64,000 nt of DNA, from positions 372,001 to 436,000 of the forward strand of contig JAZGTN010000069.1 in assembly GCA_037783415.1 (NCBI GenBank), in the 5' to 3' direction. Shown here one piece after another: positions 12,701 to 24,700 of this stretch. The stretch is from Leptasterias polaris (taxonomy: Eukaryota > Echinodermata > Asteroidea > Forcipulatida > Asteriidae). The notes below the pieces were generated by a model. That model ran no database searches. It saw only the letters and a list, made by a program, of their open reading frames with translations, and was not told the origin of the DNA. Each line of letters opens with the position of its first letter. Position 1 is the stretch's first letter. Both the position numbers and the translations under genes were made by a program.

Positions 12701-15700
12701 CAAATTCTTTTTTAAACAGGCTTGATATGTCATAACTGATTCGAAAAATAATTGACGTCATCATGACGTCATCATTTGTCAGGTTATATTATCTTAAAGG
12801 TACAGTTTTATAGACGAATTCGATCTCACAAGGCATTAAATATTGTATTATTAACTTGATTATGTACCAGTCCTTCTGATTTGAAAATCACAGGCGTGTG
12901 GAAAAAAGCACACCTGGATTTTTCGAGGGGTGCGATTTTGCAGAGCGGCAAATTTGTGGTACAGGCTCAGGATCGTCCAGAAACAGGTTTTGTATATGTT
13001 TTGTAGACAACAGGGCGGGCACAGCAGGCCTCGAAGTTAGTGTTCAAAAGGGCACGGCAATAATTGCCATGTTTTTTCTAGAATTTGAAGGACATCGCAG
13101 CAATTTCGTAAGTGTAAAAAGGGCACCACAGCATTTTTGTCGAATTTAGGGGGCATCATGGCAAAAACAAAATGTTACAAAATTTAAAAATGACGGGTGA
13201 AAAAACTAAGGTTGAAAAAACGTTAACACAATTCCACGGATGATCAAAAACAATGCGTCTTCACAGTCACCCACAGCATTTTGACTTTGCACAAACACCC
13301 CGTGAAAAATTCCCAAAACAACAAACAAACACATTTAAGAAGAACAAAATCTTACGTTTTACAGTATAATAATCTTTTTGTTGATCCAAAATGTCCTAAA
13401 TGGTGTAATTTTTGTAAAATAAAGCCTACACGTTGTGCAGTTTTTCGTAAACAAGCTAACATTTCTGAGGAACTGTGCTTTGAAGACCATGCTGTCGACG
13501 GCTTTTGCGTGCATACCAGTGGCTCCGCATTGCTCCGTGCACGGTTTGAGATCGCGCACCAGCGATGGTGATTATTGCAATTTGGATCTCAATTCGGGGG
13601 AAAAACCTTTGCATGCACAGACACGTACAGTCTTTGGTCAAGGCGTTTCGCGTAATGCATTCGGATATTAATTCACCAATAGAGTGCTTTTCCTTCAATA
13701 GTATCGAATTGTTTTGAAACGCCCTCTAGCGTTCAATGTTTCATACCTTTGTTGTTGCACCCAGAGGATGATATCAAAGACTACGAACCTGAAAATTGGA
13801 AACGACGTGACTGCGTGCGTTGTGTAAAAAATTGTGATCGCAATGCGGTCCGTGTTTTGAGGAACTTTCGAGTTAATTTTTCGAAGCTTATCGGAACCGT
13901 AAAAATGTAAACTATAACCGGATATTTAGTATGCATCTTACATTTTTACTAAAGGCACCGACAGCAGTTGGATAAAAAGTATAATTACGCCAAAAATGAA
14001 TGCCAAGGCGTGCATTTTAGAGGGATCAGGCATATGATTATTCGCACTCCTGGGAAAGCTTTTAGGCGTGCGGGTGCGATCGCACGCCTCAAATCAGAAG
14101 GACTGATGTACACACTACGAACTTTCATATTCACTTGAGTAATTTGAAAATATTATTAGCGAAACAGCTCTGCATTTGTTCACAAATGCAATCATGTCTA
14201 GTTTTATATTGAAACTACTCACAACCGTTGCTTCTTCTTTTTCCAAACTACCTTTTTCCAAACTATTGTTCCCACCATTCCACAACCAGTTCTTTTCAGA
14301 ATTATCAAATTAGTGTTTACAGCTGATTCCAAGCGTTTTACAGCCTTTGTGTTGTCAGCCTCTGTTCTCATGCAGGAGCTGTTTTCATTCTCTACGTAAA
14401 TGTCTTCCCATTTCAGTGTAGGATTTAATCAAAAGGGTCTTTTTTTTGTGCCAGAGTTGTAATGATACATGTGTACTGTGCCCTGAAGGTTGTTTTCATA
14501 ATAATATTTTTATGTTAATTTATACTCTGTCTGCCAAGTGTTTATTCTGTCAAGGTTTTTGTATTGTTGAGGTTGGTCATTGCCTTATTTGAAAAACTAG
14601 AGTGCAGGAGCAGGTAGACACAGCTGATGTTCGATTCTCTATTTATTGATGTGATTACATGGACTTGTAATACCTATATTTGTATGCATAGTACTTTTAT
14701 AAATGTATTATGTACACATTGTCACTGCCAGTGGTTGCTTTGCTTTGTATTGAATGAAAAATCTCTGACATTAAGCTCAACTTGGAATACTAAACTTTGT
14801 ATTTAAGGTACACATGGTACATATGTTAGGCAATGCAGGCCTTCAGGGGCATGATGGTATTGCCTCCATGAAGTGTCATTCCTGACAATGATGCATTCAA
14901 TGGAAATTGTTTGGTTTTTACTGTTTAATGCCAAAATGTTGTTCTCAGTGTACATAAAGTCATGGTGACTACTCAAACTTGGGCCATTTAAAACAACAAA
15001 GATTGTCTTTTAGTTTTAGCATCCTTCCTTTTCAATGTCTGCAGGTTGTGGAATTTGTTATTGTTTCCTTTATCCTCTCTGTTTAATCACTATTCCAGTC
15101 AAAACAAAACACTATCAACCGCATTGCGTCACCACGAGAAACTGGCAACAAAATTTGTATTGCCTAAATAATACTGTAATGCTTAAATAGGATGGAGCTA
15201 CATGTTTATCATACCCAGGGGTCATGTCTTTGTCAGTTTCCCATGTACACATGTACAATGTCATCAGTTTGTTTTCTCATAATAAAAAGGGACCAGACTG
15301 CATGGTTTCCTAATTTCCACCTCATTTGTTAGTGACAGTAGTTACAATGCATTGAGCATGGAGGTAGCCCATGCAGTGGGCATGTTGGAAGTCAACTCCA
15401 AGGCTTCTTCAAGAAGCATTTATAATCACGTTTTGTGTTGCTACCAGTTGGTTCATTGGGTACCAGGCCATGGTTGTTATGTTCAGCATGATGCAATTGT
15501 TGTCTGAGCTCACTGCATGGTGGAAATTCATTGACCCTGCTGTCCTTTATTAAGTCCAGGCACTCTCATTGTCATTTTAATAATCTCTAGGGTCTAATTG
15601 GTCAATAGTCACAGAGTTCATCCACTGGCCATGCATAATTACACACATGATAAGGTGGAGTGGGGGGCATGTTGATGCTTGTTATGTATGGCTGTACAGT

Positions 15701-18700
15701 GTTAAGGTGTCTGCATGCCAATATTCATTTGAATTGAAGGAACAAATGAATCGTTCAATTAATTTGTATCACAAACAAAAGCATCCCAAAACAGGGAGAC
15801 CGCCAAAATAGCTCAGTTGGTAGAGTGCCTGCACGTTAAGCCGAAGGTCGTTGGTTCAAATCCTGCTCTAGTCAATTTGTCTTTGTTCAACCCAAAATCG
15901 AAATAAAATCCTACATGTATGATTATTATATAGTAGTTAGTACATAACATGTAGCATGCATAATTGTGACCAATGCATCATGTAGTATGCATGTACACAG
16001 CTCTTGTTTTGAAGAGAAATTTATTTTAAAATGCCAAAGGAAAGAATAAATAGGCCTATAGAACATAACCATATTGGGCATGAGCCTTCAAGTACAACCT
16101 TCCATTTGGTTTCCCATTGTAGTGCACTATTATTGGCTCATGGCCAGCATAGTTAATGCACACAGTAGACTACAACCCTAGACTACATGATTGGACTCAC
16201 ACTACCCTGCAAATGTAGGTCACAGGAATGCACTCAGCTGGCTTTGGGAATGTTCATTTAAGTCTTACAGCCAGGAAACCTTGTTGCAGGCATCAACACC
16301 ACAGGGGTTGTTTATTGCTGGCTGAAACTGACTTTTCAGCTCACCCTGGCTGGTTGATTTCATAAAAAGTCTTGTTCTTTTTTAACTGAAGGGTTTACTT
16401 TATTTAAAAGTTCTTTAAATACAAATGATACAACTTTGGAAAAAGGGGGGGGGGGTTCCGTTAAACAAGTTTACTCAATTACAACAGAAAAAGAGCAACA
16501 TGTCATACAGCATCTTGTGTGCTTACTATAGGTGCAATCGTTTACAATGCACTCAAAAGGTTTTGTTGTCATCATGATGAGTGAATCATCTCCCAAAATA
16601 TCCATTGCATCACCATTTGATATTGTGGGTTGTGATCATGATAACACAATTTATATGCAAATCATGTGGTTTGTACCATACAGAAACTTATTGAAATGTT
16701 TGTTCTTTGTTGTTGTTTGTTTATTTGCTTGTTTGTTTGTTTGTTTGTTGCTGGGTTTTGTTATGGGGGCAGGAGGGTCCAAACTGCTTGCTTTATATGA
16801 ACAGGTATGTTTTTCAAATGTTCACTGGGATTAACAATGTACATGAACATAGAATTAAAAAAAGATTTACTTCATGATATACATGTAGTACACTTTATGG
16901 CCATTAAAGCCTAGTCTGTTGTGTACATGTACTTGTAGACTCAAGTGAGATAATGTCAACAATAACAACGCATCCACATCTGTTGTGTTTATCATCATTA
17001 TTATCATGTGATGGTCATGTGATAATGTCCTGTATTGACTACTTACAAGGTCATGATGCAATGGCCATTCTTCCCAGCTGGTGGTGCTATCATGCATAAA
17101 ATCTGACCAGTCCATTCTCTATTAATGTTTACACTTGACATGTGGATCGCTGTGATGTTCTGCTACAACTTAAGTTCAGTTTTTCTGTCATCACAAATTG
17201 GCTTATTTCCAAGAATCTATTAAATAAGAACATATTGACTAATGATGGTAATTTCAATATCTAACAATACAAAAATATTGTTGACTATATAGGCCTGTGT
17301 ACATCAGTGCACTAACATGTAGACCTACTGATGACTTTTTGACTCAAATCATAATCTAAATCATTGATGAGATTTGGACTGTTTTCTAATAGTATGGATT
17401 TTGGTTTCCTTTTAATGTAATATTGTGCAAACCTTTTTTCTGGTTTTCATTTTCTGTTTATTTCACTGTGACTGCTAGTGTTTATATATGGTGCCAGACA
17501 TGACCTTCCCTTGTTGAGTGACCCCTATCTGGAACGTGATCAAAATACTAGTCACTTAAGTAAAATGTTACTTAAAATTATGACTTTTTAAACAAAAGGG
17601 ACCCTGGTGTTTTTGCAGAGTGAGGGCGTCCTCGCTTTGCTCATGTATCGTACAAAGTCAATGGGGACATCACTAAAAAAAACTATGGGGATCAAAGAGA
17701 ATTCCTTGAATTACGGGGTCAGCAAACTTGTGTCATGAAGATGGAATCTCCTGAATTGTAGTTGGTATATAGATCATGTAACCTGTGTCATCACATGCTT
17801 ACAAAAGAGCCACACAGCCTGGACTTGCTGCACAGGGCCTCCTGCCTGCACCATACAAAGCTCAATGGAAGAAAACATTAAATCTAATATTTTATTGAGA
17901 GTAATGTCTGGTTTTTATCAACTTTCGATATGATTAAAAGGGGCTTACTTCAAGAGAATTTCAGTTTAAATTTTTTTAACTCTTAAATTTATGTAAAAAG
18001 TATGACACAAAATGTAAAATCACTCACATGTCTGCCAGGAAATGCCCTGTAGCAAGGTCACTCTTTTTGTTTACAAACAAATGTTTACATGGCACTGCTT
18101 TGAAGAGTCTGGACAGATCATGAATGTCCTACTGACCTTATTATATGTAACCAATTCTCTCAGGTAGTTTCAACGGTTTGTTAAGATAATCGTTAACAAT
18201 AATGTAAATCCGTATTAGATCTCCATCTTGTTCACTTAACTGTCAAAATAATTGCATGCATTGTGATCTAAAACAATGATAGTTCAGGATTGGTAACACT
18301 ATTCAAACAAAATCACTGATTTTATAAAGCTGATAAATTAGTCTGAAATAATGTCAAGTCAAGACAGTAGACTTTTATGACTCCCCACAATCCATGTTGC
18401 TTTTATTTTGATTGACATATAAATGTAAAAATGTGTGCACAAAAACAGGATCACCTAAATTTAAGAAAATTTTCACTTGTTAGTTGGAATGTTTACTTTT
18501 AAATAATAACTACATGTAGGATGGAAAAGAACGTGCTCTTCCTTAACCAAAATTTTAAATGTAAAATACGCATACTGGCTTCAATTACAAACAAAAACTG
18601 TGCACACATTTGTAATAAGGTTTTAAAAGTGTATACAACATTTTTAACGTACATGTACCTATGTTTTTGTTTCCTTTTTTTATATTTTACAATTTCAAAA

Positions 18701-21700
18701 TGTTTACTTGCACTGGGGTATAAATGGAATCTTTTCCTTGCTTGTTTGTGCAGGAAACTTCAACTTCCATGTTTCTGGTGATGGAATACTGCAATGGCGG
18801 TGACTTAGCAGACTACTTGCATGGTAAGATTGAAATACACATTCCTTCAAATAGCATCATCCACATAGTGTGCATATGTACAGTGTAGCTGATCTGTATG
18901 ACATTAAAGCCCTTTTCACACGAGAATCGGAAACTTACATCCATCGTTTTGGGCGCCAGTTGTCTGTCCCAAAGGTTGCATGCGATATCATGACAAACAT
19001 TCACACGATGACACTTCGCGTTCCCAGCGTCCCTCGTTTTCGTGAGATCGCTACGTATTGGGTCAAAGGTCATCATTGGTTATTTATTAGTTCGCTCGTT
19101 ATCTGTCGGTGTCCCGTTTAATGTTACGTAAATGCGTTTAGGGTACCATCGATCGCTTTCTCGGCGCGACATTTCTGCTTTTTAGTGCGAATTTTCAGTT
19201 TCCTGACTAATTTCCGAAGGTGAATGTAGCGGAAAGTATTTTCAGAGATGGCAAGTGGAAGTGCCAAATCCAAAAACAAAGGTAACTTAACGTAATTTGC
19301 AACACGAACATTTCTTCCACCAATGCCATTTTAACTGAGGAAGGAATGCTCGAACAAACAAACGACATTTCACCCACTGCGCATGCGTGATCGTTGTACG
19401 ATCGCTTGGGACCTTGGTATCATAACGTGCGTCGTTTCACACGACCGATCTTGGCGATTCTAAACAGGGATGCGATTTTTGGAGGAGGTCTTGATCCCGG
19501 TTGTTTGTAACGCAGGTCCCGGGCAATTTCATCACACGGATTCCTTTCACACGACGCAAATTTGCGATTTTATTACACCGATGCGATTTCGTTGCAAACG
19601 ACCGTCGTTTAGAGCGCTCGTGTGAAACGGGCTTAAGACATTATAAATGTATGGAGCTCATAGTAAAATAGTATGCTCCTGTTATTTTGGTAATGTACCA
19701 GTATTGTACATGTATGTTACTTATACACCTATCAATTGTATGACGCACTATGAGACCCCCGGGGATGGTGCGTCAAGTTTGCGTCTTTACTCTCGGGAAA
19801 AAGTGACTGTGGGTACGTCAAGTCCAATAGTGGTCAGTCAAAAAAATCTTCGAGCGGTGCGTCGAGGTACGTCATGGTCCGCGATGTCCATTTCAACATT
19901 TATTTTGTTTATTTAGTGGAGAATAAAAATGCACCTACCCTCCCCGCCTGTGTAAAATGATGTTGGTATTATTTTGTTAACATTTATGTTGCCCGAGGGT
20001 CGGGAATTTACCGCCCGAAAGTCAGCGATCACCACATGCCAGCTCAGACGGCCGTTTATTTTCCACACTGCACATAGCAAGCCTTTTGCCCAAGCCCAAT
20101 ACACATGTGCATCATGGCGTGGTGGTTTTGTCATCCTCGGCCCCGTGGTATATTATATCTCTCACACGCACGATAGTGGGGGTCGATTGTCGAGTCATAG
20201 ATGGATACGAGGTAAGCCTGTGACCATACGTTTAATTGACTATCCGTTTCAAACTTTTCTAAACGGTTAACCGTTTGTCGGCGGCAAGTGAATTTGTTCT
20301 AAAATACACGAACAACAAAGACGATGTATAAGGAAGCCCAAATGTTTTGACAATTAACATCGAGACTGTACATGTACCTGTGTCAGTGTATTTTGTAAAT
20401 CCTTGTTGTTTCATGTTGTTTCCAAAAATTTACCGACCGAGAGATAATCCTTCACGATCTTTATAAGCACAACATCCCGCAGAGTCGAAGTCGTGTGAAT
20501 ATCCCCCATCACTTCCGTGTGTATTTGAGTTTGACAAACGAAAACTGCAGTATTGCTCACGCACGTGTAAAAACATCTCTGACCACGCAGTTATTTCTCA
20601 CCAAGGGAATTTCCCTTGCCTTATCGCTCCCACAGCTACACGCCATTCCTTCGCCCCCTAACTATAAAAGTTTACCACGTTAGGTAGAGCAAGCACATCC
20701 GCGGGATCGCGGTGATGAATACAGCGCTGTGAGAAGCATACGTCATAAATAATTATTCACGCGATCGGCCAATCGGAAAGCGGCCAGTCATTACCAGTTA
20801 TTACGAGGATGTGTGTTATTTAGTCACATGTAATTCATGGCGCGGTGGTTTTGTCAACCTCTGCCCCGTGGTATATTATATCTCTCACATGCACGATACT
20901 GGGGGTCGATCGTCGAGTCATGGATGGATACGAAGATGCATTATTTAGTAGACTGGTTCCCTCTCTATTATTTCGTGTGTTTGATAGCTAGTGCGTTGGG
21001 AACCGCACGTCTCGAAGATCAAGTAGTACATTCTCGCCTCGTGCATACACTTGCCATGTATTTTCAGCATGTGTGCCGGGAAACTCGTACATACAAGGTT
21101 GAAATACTTGGTATTCACTGCGCGTGCATCGTTTGCAGCATAGCAAGGAATTATGTGCGTCGATTTGTCCGTCTGTGGTGCGTTGCTATCCGCGAATGGT
21201 GAGTCAAAAAATGGTTCGGAAGACCGTCCAAATCTGCAACAAGTGTGTCAATTTTTCGACTCAGGGTGGGTCTTTGGACACGCAAATCCGACCCCACATA
21301 TGGACAGTGACGCACCATCCCCGGGGGTCTGATAGTGCGTCATACAATAAGCCATTTGCGAGTTACATTTGAATAATGTCTGGTACAATGACTTGTTTAG
21401 TCACAAGTTACCGCTTAAATTTGAATTCCTCAGACTATCGAGACAGTTGCTATGTCACATGATTAGGGGCAAGCTTTTGTATAGCAACCTCCAGATGAGC
21501 AAACCCTGGTACCATTGTGCCATACACATCCATTCAGAATTGTGTATGGGTGTTCACCGTCTCTTACGTAACTAAGCAAAAGCTTGCCCCTAATCATGTG
21601 ACATAGCAACTGTCTCGATAGTCTGAGGAATTCAAATTTAAGCGGTAACTTGTGACTAAACAAGTCATTGTACCAGACATTATTCAAATGTAACTCGCAA

Positions 21701-24700
21701 ATGGCTTATTGATAGGTGTATTATCAATGGACGATGCATCTAGTGTCATAATATCACCCAATAGACCCCTTGCATTAATGCGAAAGTTGCAGGGACGCTG
21801 AGGTCTTGCGTACGTTTTCACGCGCAAAGAACACCTATCCAACGATTTGCCTCCTTTGGCCTCAGTGAGGGCACTTTTGGCCTCAGTGAGGGCACTTTTT
21901 TAGAGTGTGACGTCATAAGCAAGGGGTCTATTGTGTGAATACTAATGTTTTGAAGCTGTTCATCAGATTGTTTTAAATTAAGTGGTGATGATTAATTGAT
22001 CAATGATGATTTGTCTGCCGTAATCAGTTTCCCTTGTGGTTTATTATTTTGTAATCATAGAGTATTAGAACTAGAGGGCACACAAAACCATGTAACAATT
22101 AGGCCTGACAAGAAGCATTTCTGGCCATTGAGAAAATGGTGCTGACCCATCAGATAATAAAACACATGTTACACCAAACCAACATTTGCGTACAGTTCAT
22201 AGAGGTCTCTTACAAGTTACATTGCATCTTGTTATAACCTTTTAAAATTACTTTATTACTCTTCAGCAAAAGGCACTCTGAGCGAAGATACGATACGATT
22301 CTTCTTACGACAGATGGGTATGTAAAGCGCACATTTAATTGTTTACTTAAAGAATACCTGTGACACTTTCGTTAAGTCAAACAAGTACATTGTACACGAG
22401 GTTGATTCCCATGCATACACTGGCCATAGCATGTATTGCATATAAGCTGTTGGTTTTTGATGTTTTGGGGTCCTTGATGTTCTCCTGATATTCCCAGAGA
22501 GTTAACATTTATCACGCTCCAACAAGCGCCCCTAAAGCCACCAGCCCCCCAAGTGAGAAGTAAAGTGTTTATACTCGAATGTTTTCTGTTTGAATTAAAG
22601 GGGAACAAAGAATTTGAAATCTTTTAAAATCACTCTTAATTTACTCGATTAAGAAAATGGATTCACATCTTCTAATAAAAAAACCATCTAACCGGCCTAT
22701 GAAATATTCTTTAAATTAAGTAGTCTCATTAGGTGGAAAAAAAAAATATATTGTATTGTCAGGGATTTTCTGAATGTTCTTATAGTTGCTTAATTTACGC
22801 CAATCCAAATAAGCGATCGGTATTATGAGGTCTTGAGGATGCCATTCCCTTGTCTTTGACAGCATTTCAGAATAAGGATAGAAATATTGGACTGGTAAAA
22901 CTACTCTAATCAGTAAGCTTTCCGATTGAAACTAATCATTTTTTTTTTTTTTTCCTTAAACATTGTGTACTTTGTCCATAGAACCACTGTCATACTTGTA
23001 ATGTGTACATATGTCATCTGGGACTGATCTGTATGTCCAAATTATCACTATTTTGACAACTACATGTAACAGCATGTTATCTGACAGTTAGTGCACAACA
23101 TCTGAAACTCCTGTTGGAAAATAATCATGCACAGTGCAGTAACACTGTACACTTTCCTGATAACTGATTGGTCTTGTCATTGTTGATACAGCTTCTGCTA
23201 TGGAGGTACTGCACAATAAGGGCATCATACACAGAGATCTCAAGCCCCAGAATTTGTTACTCAGCCATCGAGGCAGAAAGACACCCCCTCCTTCGGAAAT
23301 CAGAATCAAAATAGGTGAGTAATATTTAAAGTTGAGGTGTAACATTTGCAAAACTTGTATAGTGGCAAAGCATTTCACATACTTGGCTCATATTTAGAAC
23401 GTGTTGAAAAAATTACACATTTTTAATATTTCAGGTATTTAATTTCCTATAAAAAAACAAAACCATGAAGTTACAAATGTTGTTAGATGTAGATTTACTT
23501 GTACAAATCTGGATTTGCCTGATCAAAATTTTTGTCACAGTTGTTAAAAGTTTTGCTGTATAAAAATTGCCTTGTTTACGTAAGATTGTGCACATCATGA
23601 ACGTGTACAATTTGGTTTCTATTATTGGCCCTTGAAACACTAATATATCGTAAACCAAGGTAGGCTTCTTGGAAAGCTACCAGTCAGTCATGGACTTGTA
23701 ACTGAATCTATTTACAGCCTTCGTGATTTGATGGCACTGATGGCTTAAATGCAAGACTGTTGTCACCAGTCTGCTGACTATTATTAATTTTATCTGCATG
23801 AACCCCTGGCATTAGATTTTATCTTTAGCATTAAGCGTGCATGCATAGGCATCCTTGCTCTACATGGTGTGCCTGATGGCACGTCGCCCTTAAAGGTTCA
23901 AGCTCAGTCTTTGGAAGAATATTTTGTTTCTTATACAGGCCTTGTAGTTTATGAAGCATAAATAACGGAATAAAGTGCAATTCAAAAGGATGCTGGCATT
24001 ATGAAGAGAAATGTGTACTTTGTGAAATGTACATTGTTTGCTAATAAAAGTTATTCAGCTGGAATTTTAATTTCAATTTGAGTACACTATGATTATTTAC
24101 TCACAGGTGATTAGCATTTTCTCTCAGTATGATTTATATTTCTTCCAAAAAGGGCCCCAATTTCGTTGAGCTTAAACACAAGAATTAGCTAAGCACAAAA
24201 CAGTTGTGCCAGGCATAGGTTTCCGGCCAAAATACCATGTCACACATGCCGTCTTTTACTGGTTTCCTGCTCATTTTTAGTTAGCAGTTAGACTTTTGAA
24301 ATTTAGACCAGCTTTATAGTTAAGTAATCAATGTTGCATTTATTTATGGTAACATTATTTTAAAGATACATTCCTTGAGACTAAACTAAGCAGGGTTCAA
24401 TTTTATAGTGTTGCTTCAGCAGATTTTTCTTTTTTTGCTTTTTATAATATTTACCTTGTGGTTTATTAATTGATATTTGAAATAAAAAAGTTGTGATCCC
24501 TTGGCTGCCACTTCCCAGGTTGTATTGTAAACTTGGGTGTGATCCCTGGCTACATGGAAGTTAAAGGTTGTATGGCTTCTGACTGGTACCCCGAATAAAG
24601 GTACTGACAAAGTAGGGAAACTGCCAACATAGGGCTACATGTAGGTAGATAGCTCAGTTGGTCGGGCCCAGGCACGTTAATAAGGAGGTTGTTGGTTCAA

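Larger units (their letters stand above)
10910..14205 (+). repeat. CRE-rich interspersed repeat, copy B (interrupted by three insertions)
   Basis: Tandem second copy of the 9848-10909 unit, again ending in GCGAAACAGCTCTGC...CATGTCTAGTT. It is about 3.3 kb long because it carries a TTAA element (11099-11453), a LINE fragment (11821-12431) and a TIR element (12868-14105). It also keeps about 79 bp (about 11512-11590) that copy A lacks. Seven TGACGTCA octamers lie within it (11065, 11085, 11701, 12608, 12619, 12753, 12764). Confidence 0.7.
19723..21721. mobile_element. Large non-autonomous element with about 53-bp inverted ends, right end split by a foldback insertion
   Basis: The left end (19723-19775) runs ATACACCTATCAATTG, TATGACGCACTAT, AGACCCCCGGGGATGG, TGCGTCA. 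The right end carries the complement of the same blocks at 21308-21347, then resumes with TTGATAGGTGTAT at 21709-21721 after the 361-bp foldback element. The inside is GC-rich relative to its surroundings and holds a 98-bp near-identical direct repeat (20113-20210 and 20836-20933). No transposase frame was recognised. Confidence 0.7.

Noticed and set aside
15801..15875. tRNA gene with A and B boxes
   Set aside because: Followed by a shared non-tRNA tail and matched by a second degraded copy, so it is a SINE head. The cloverleaf is not convincing.
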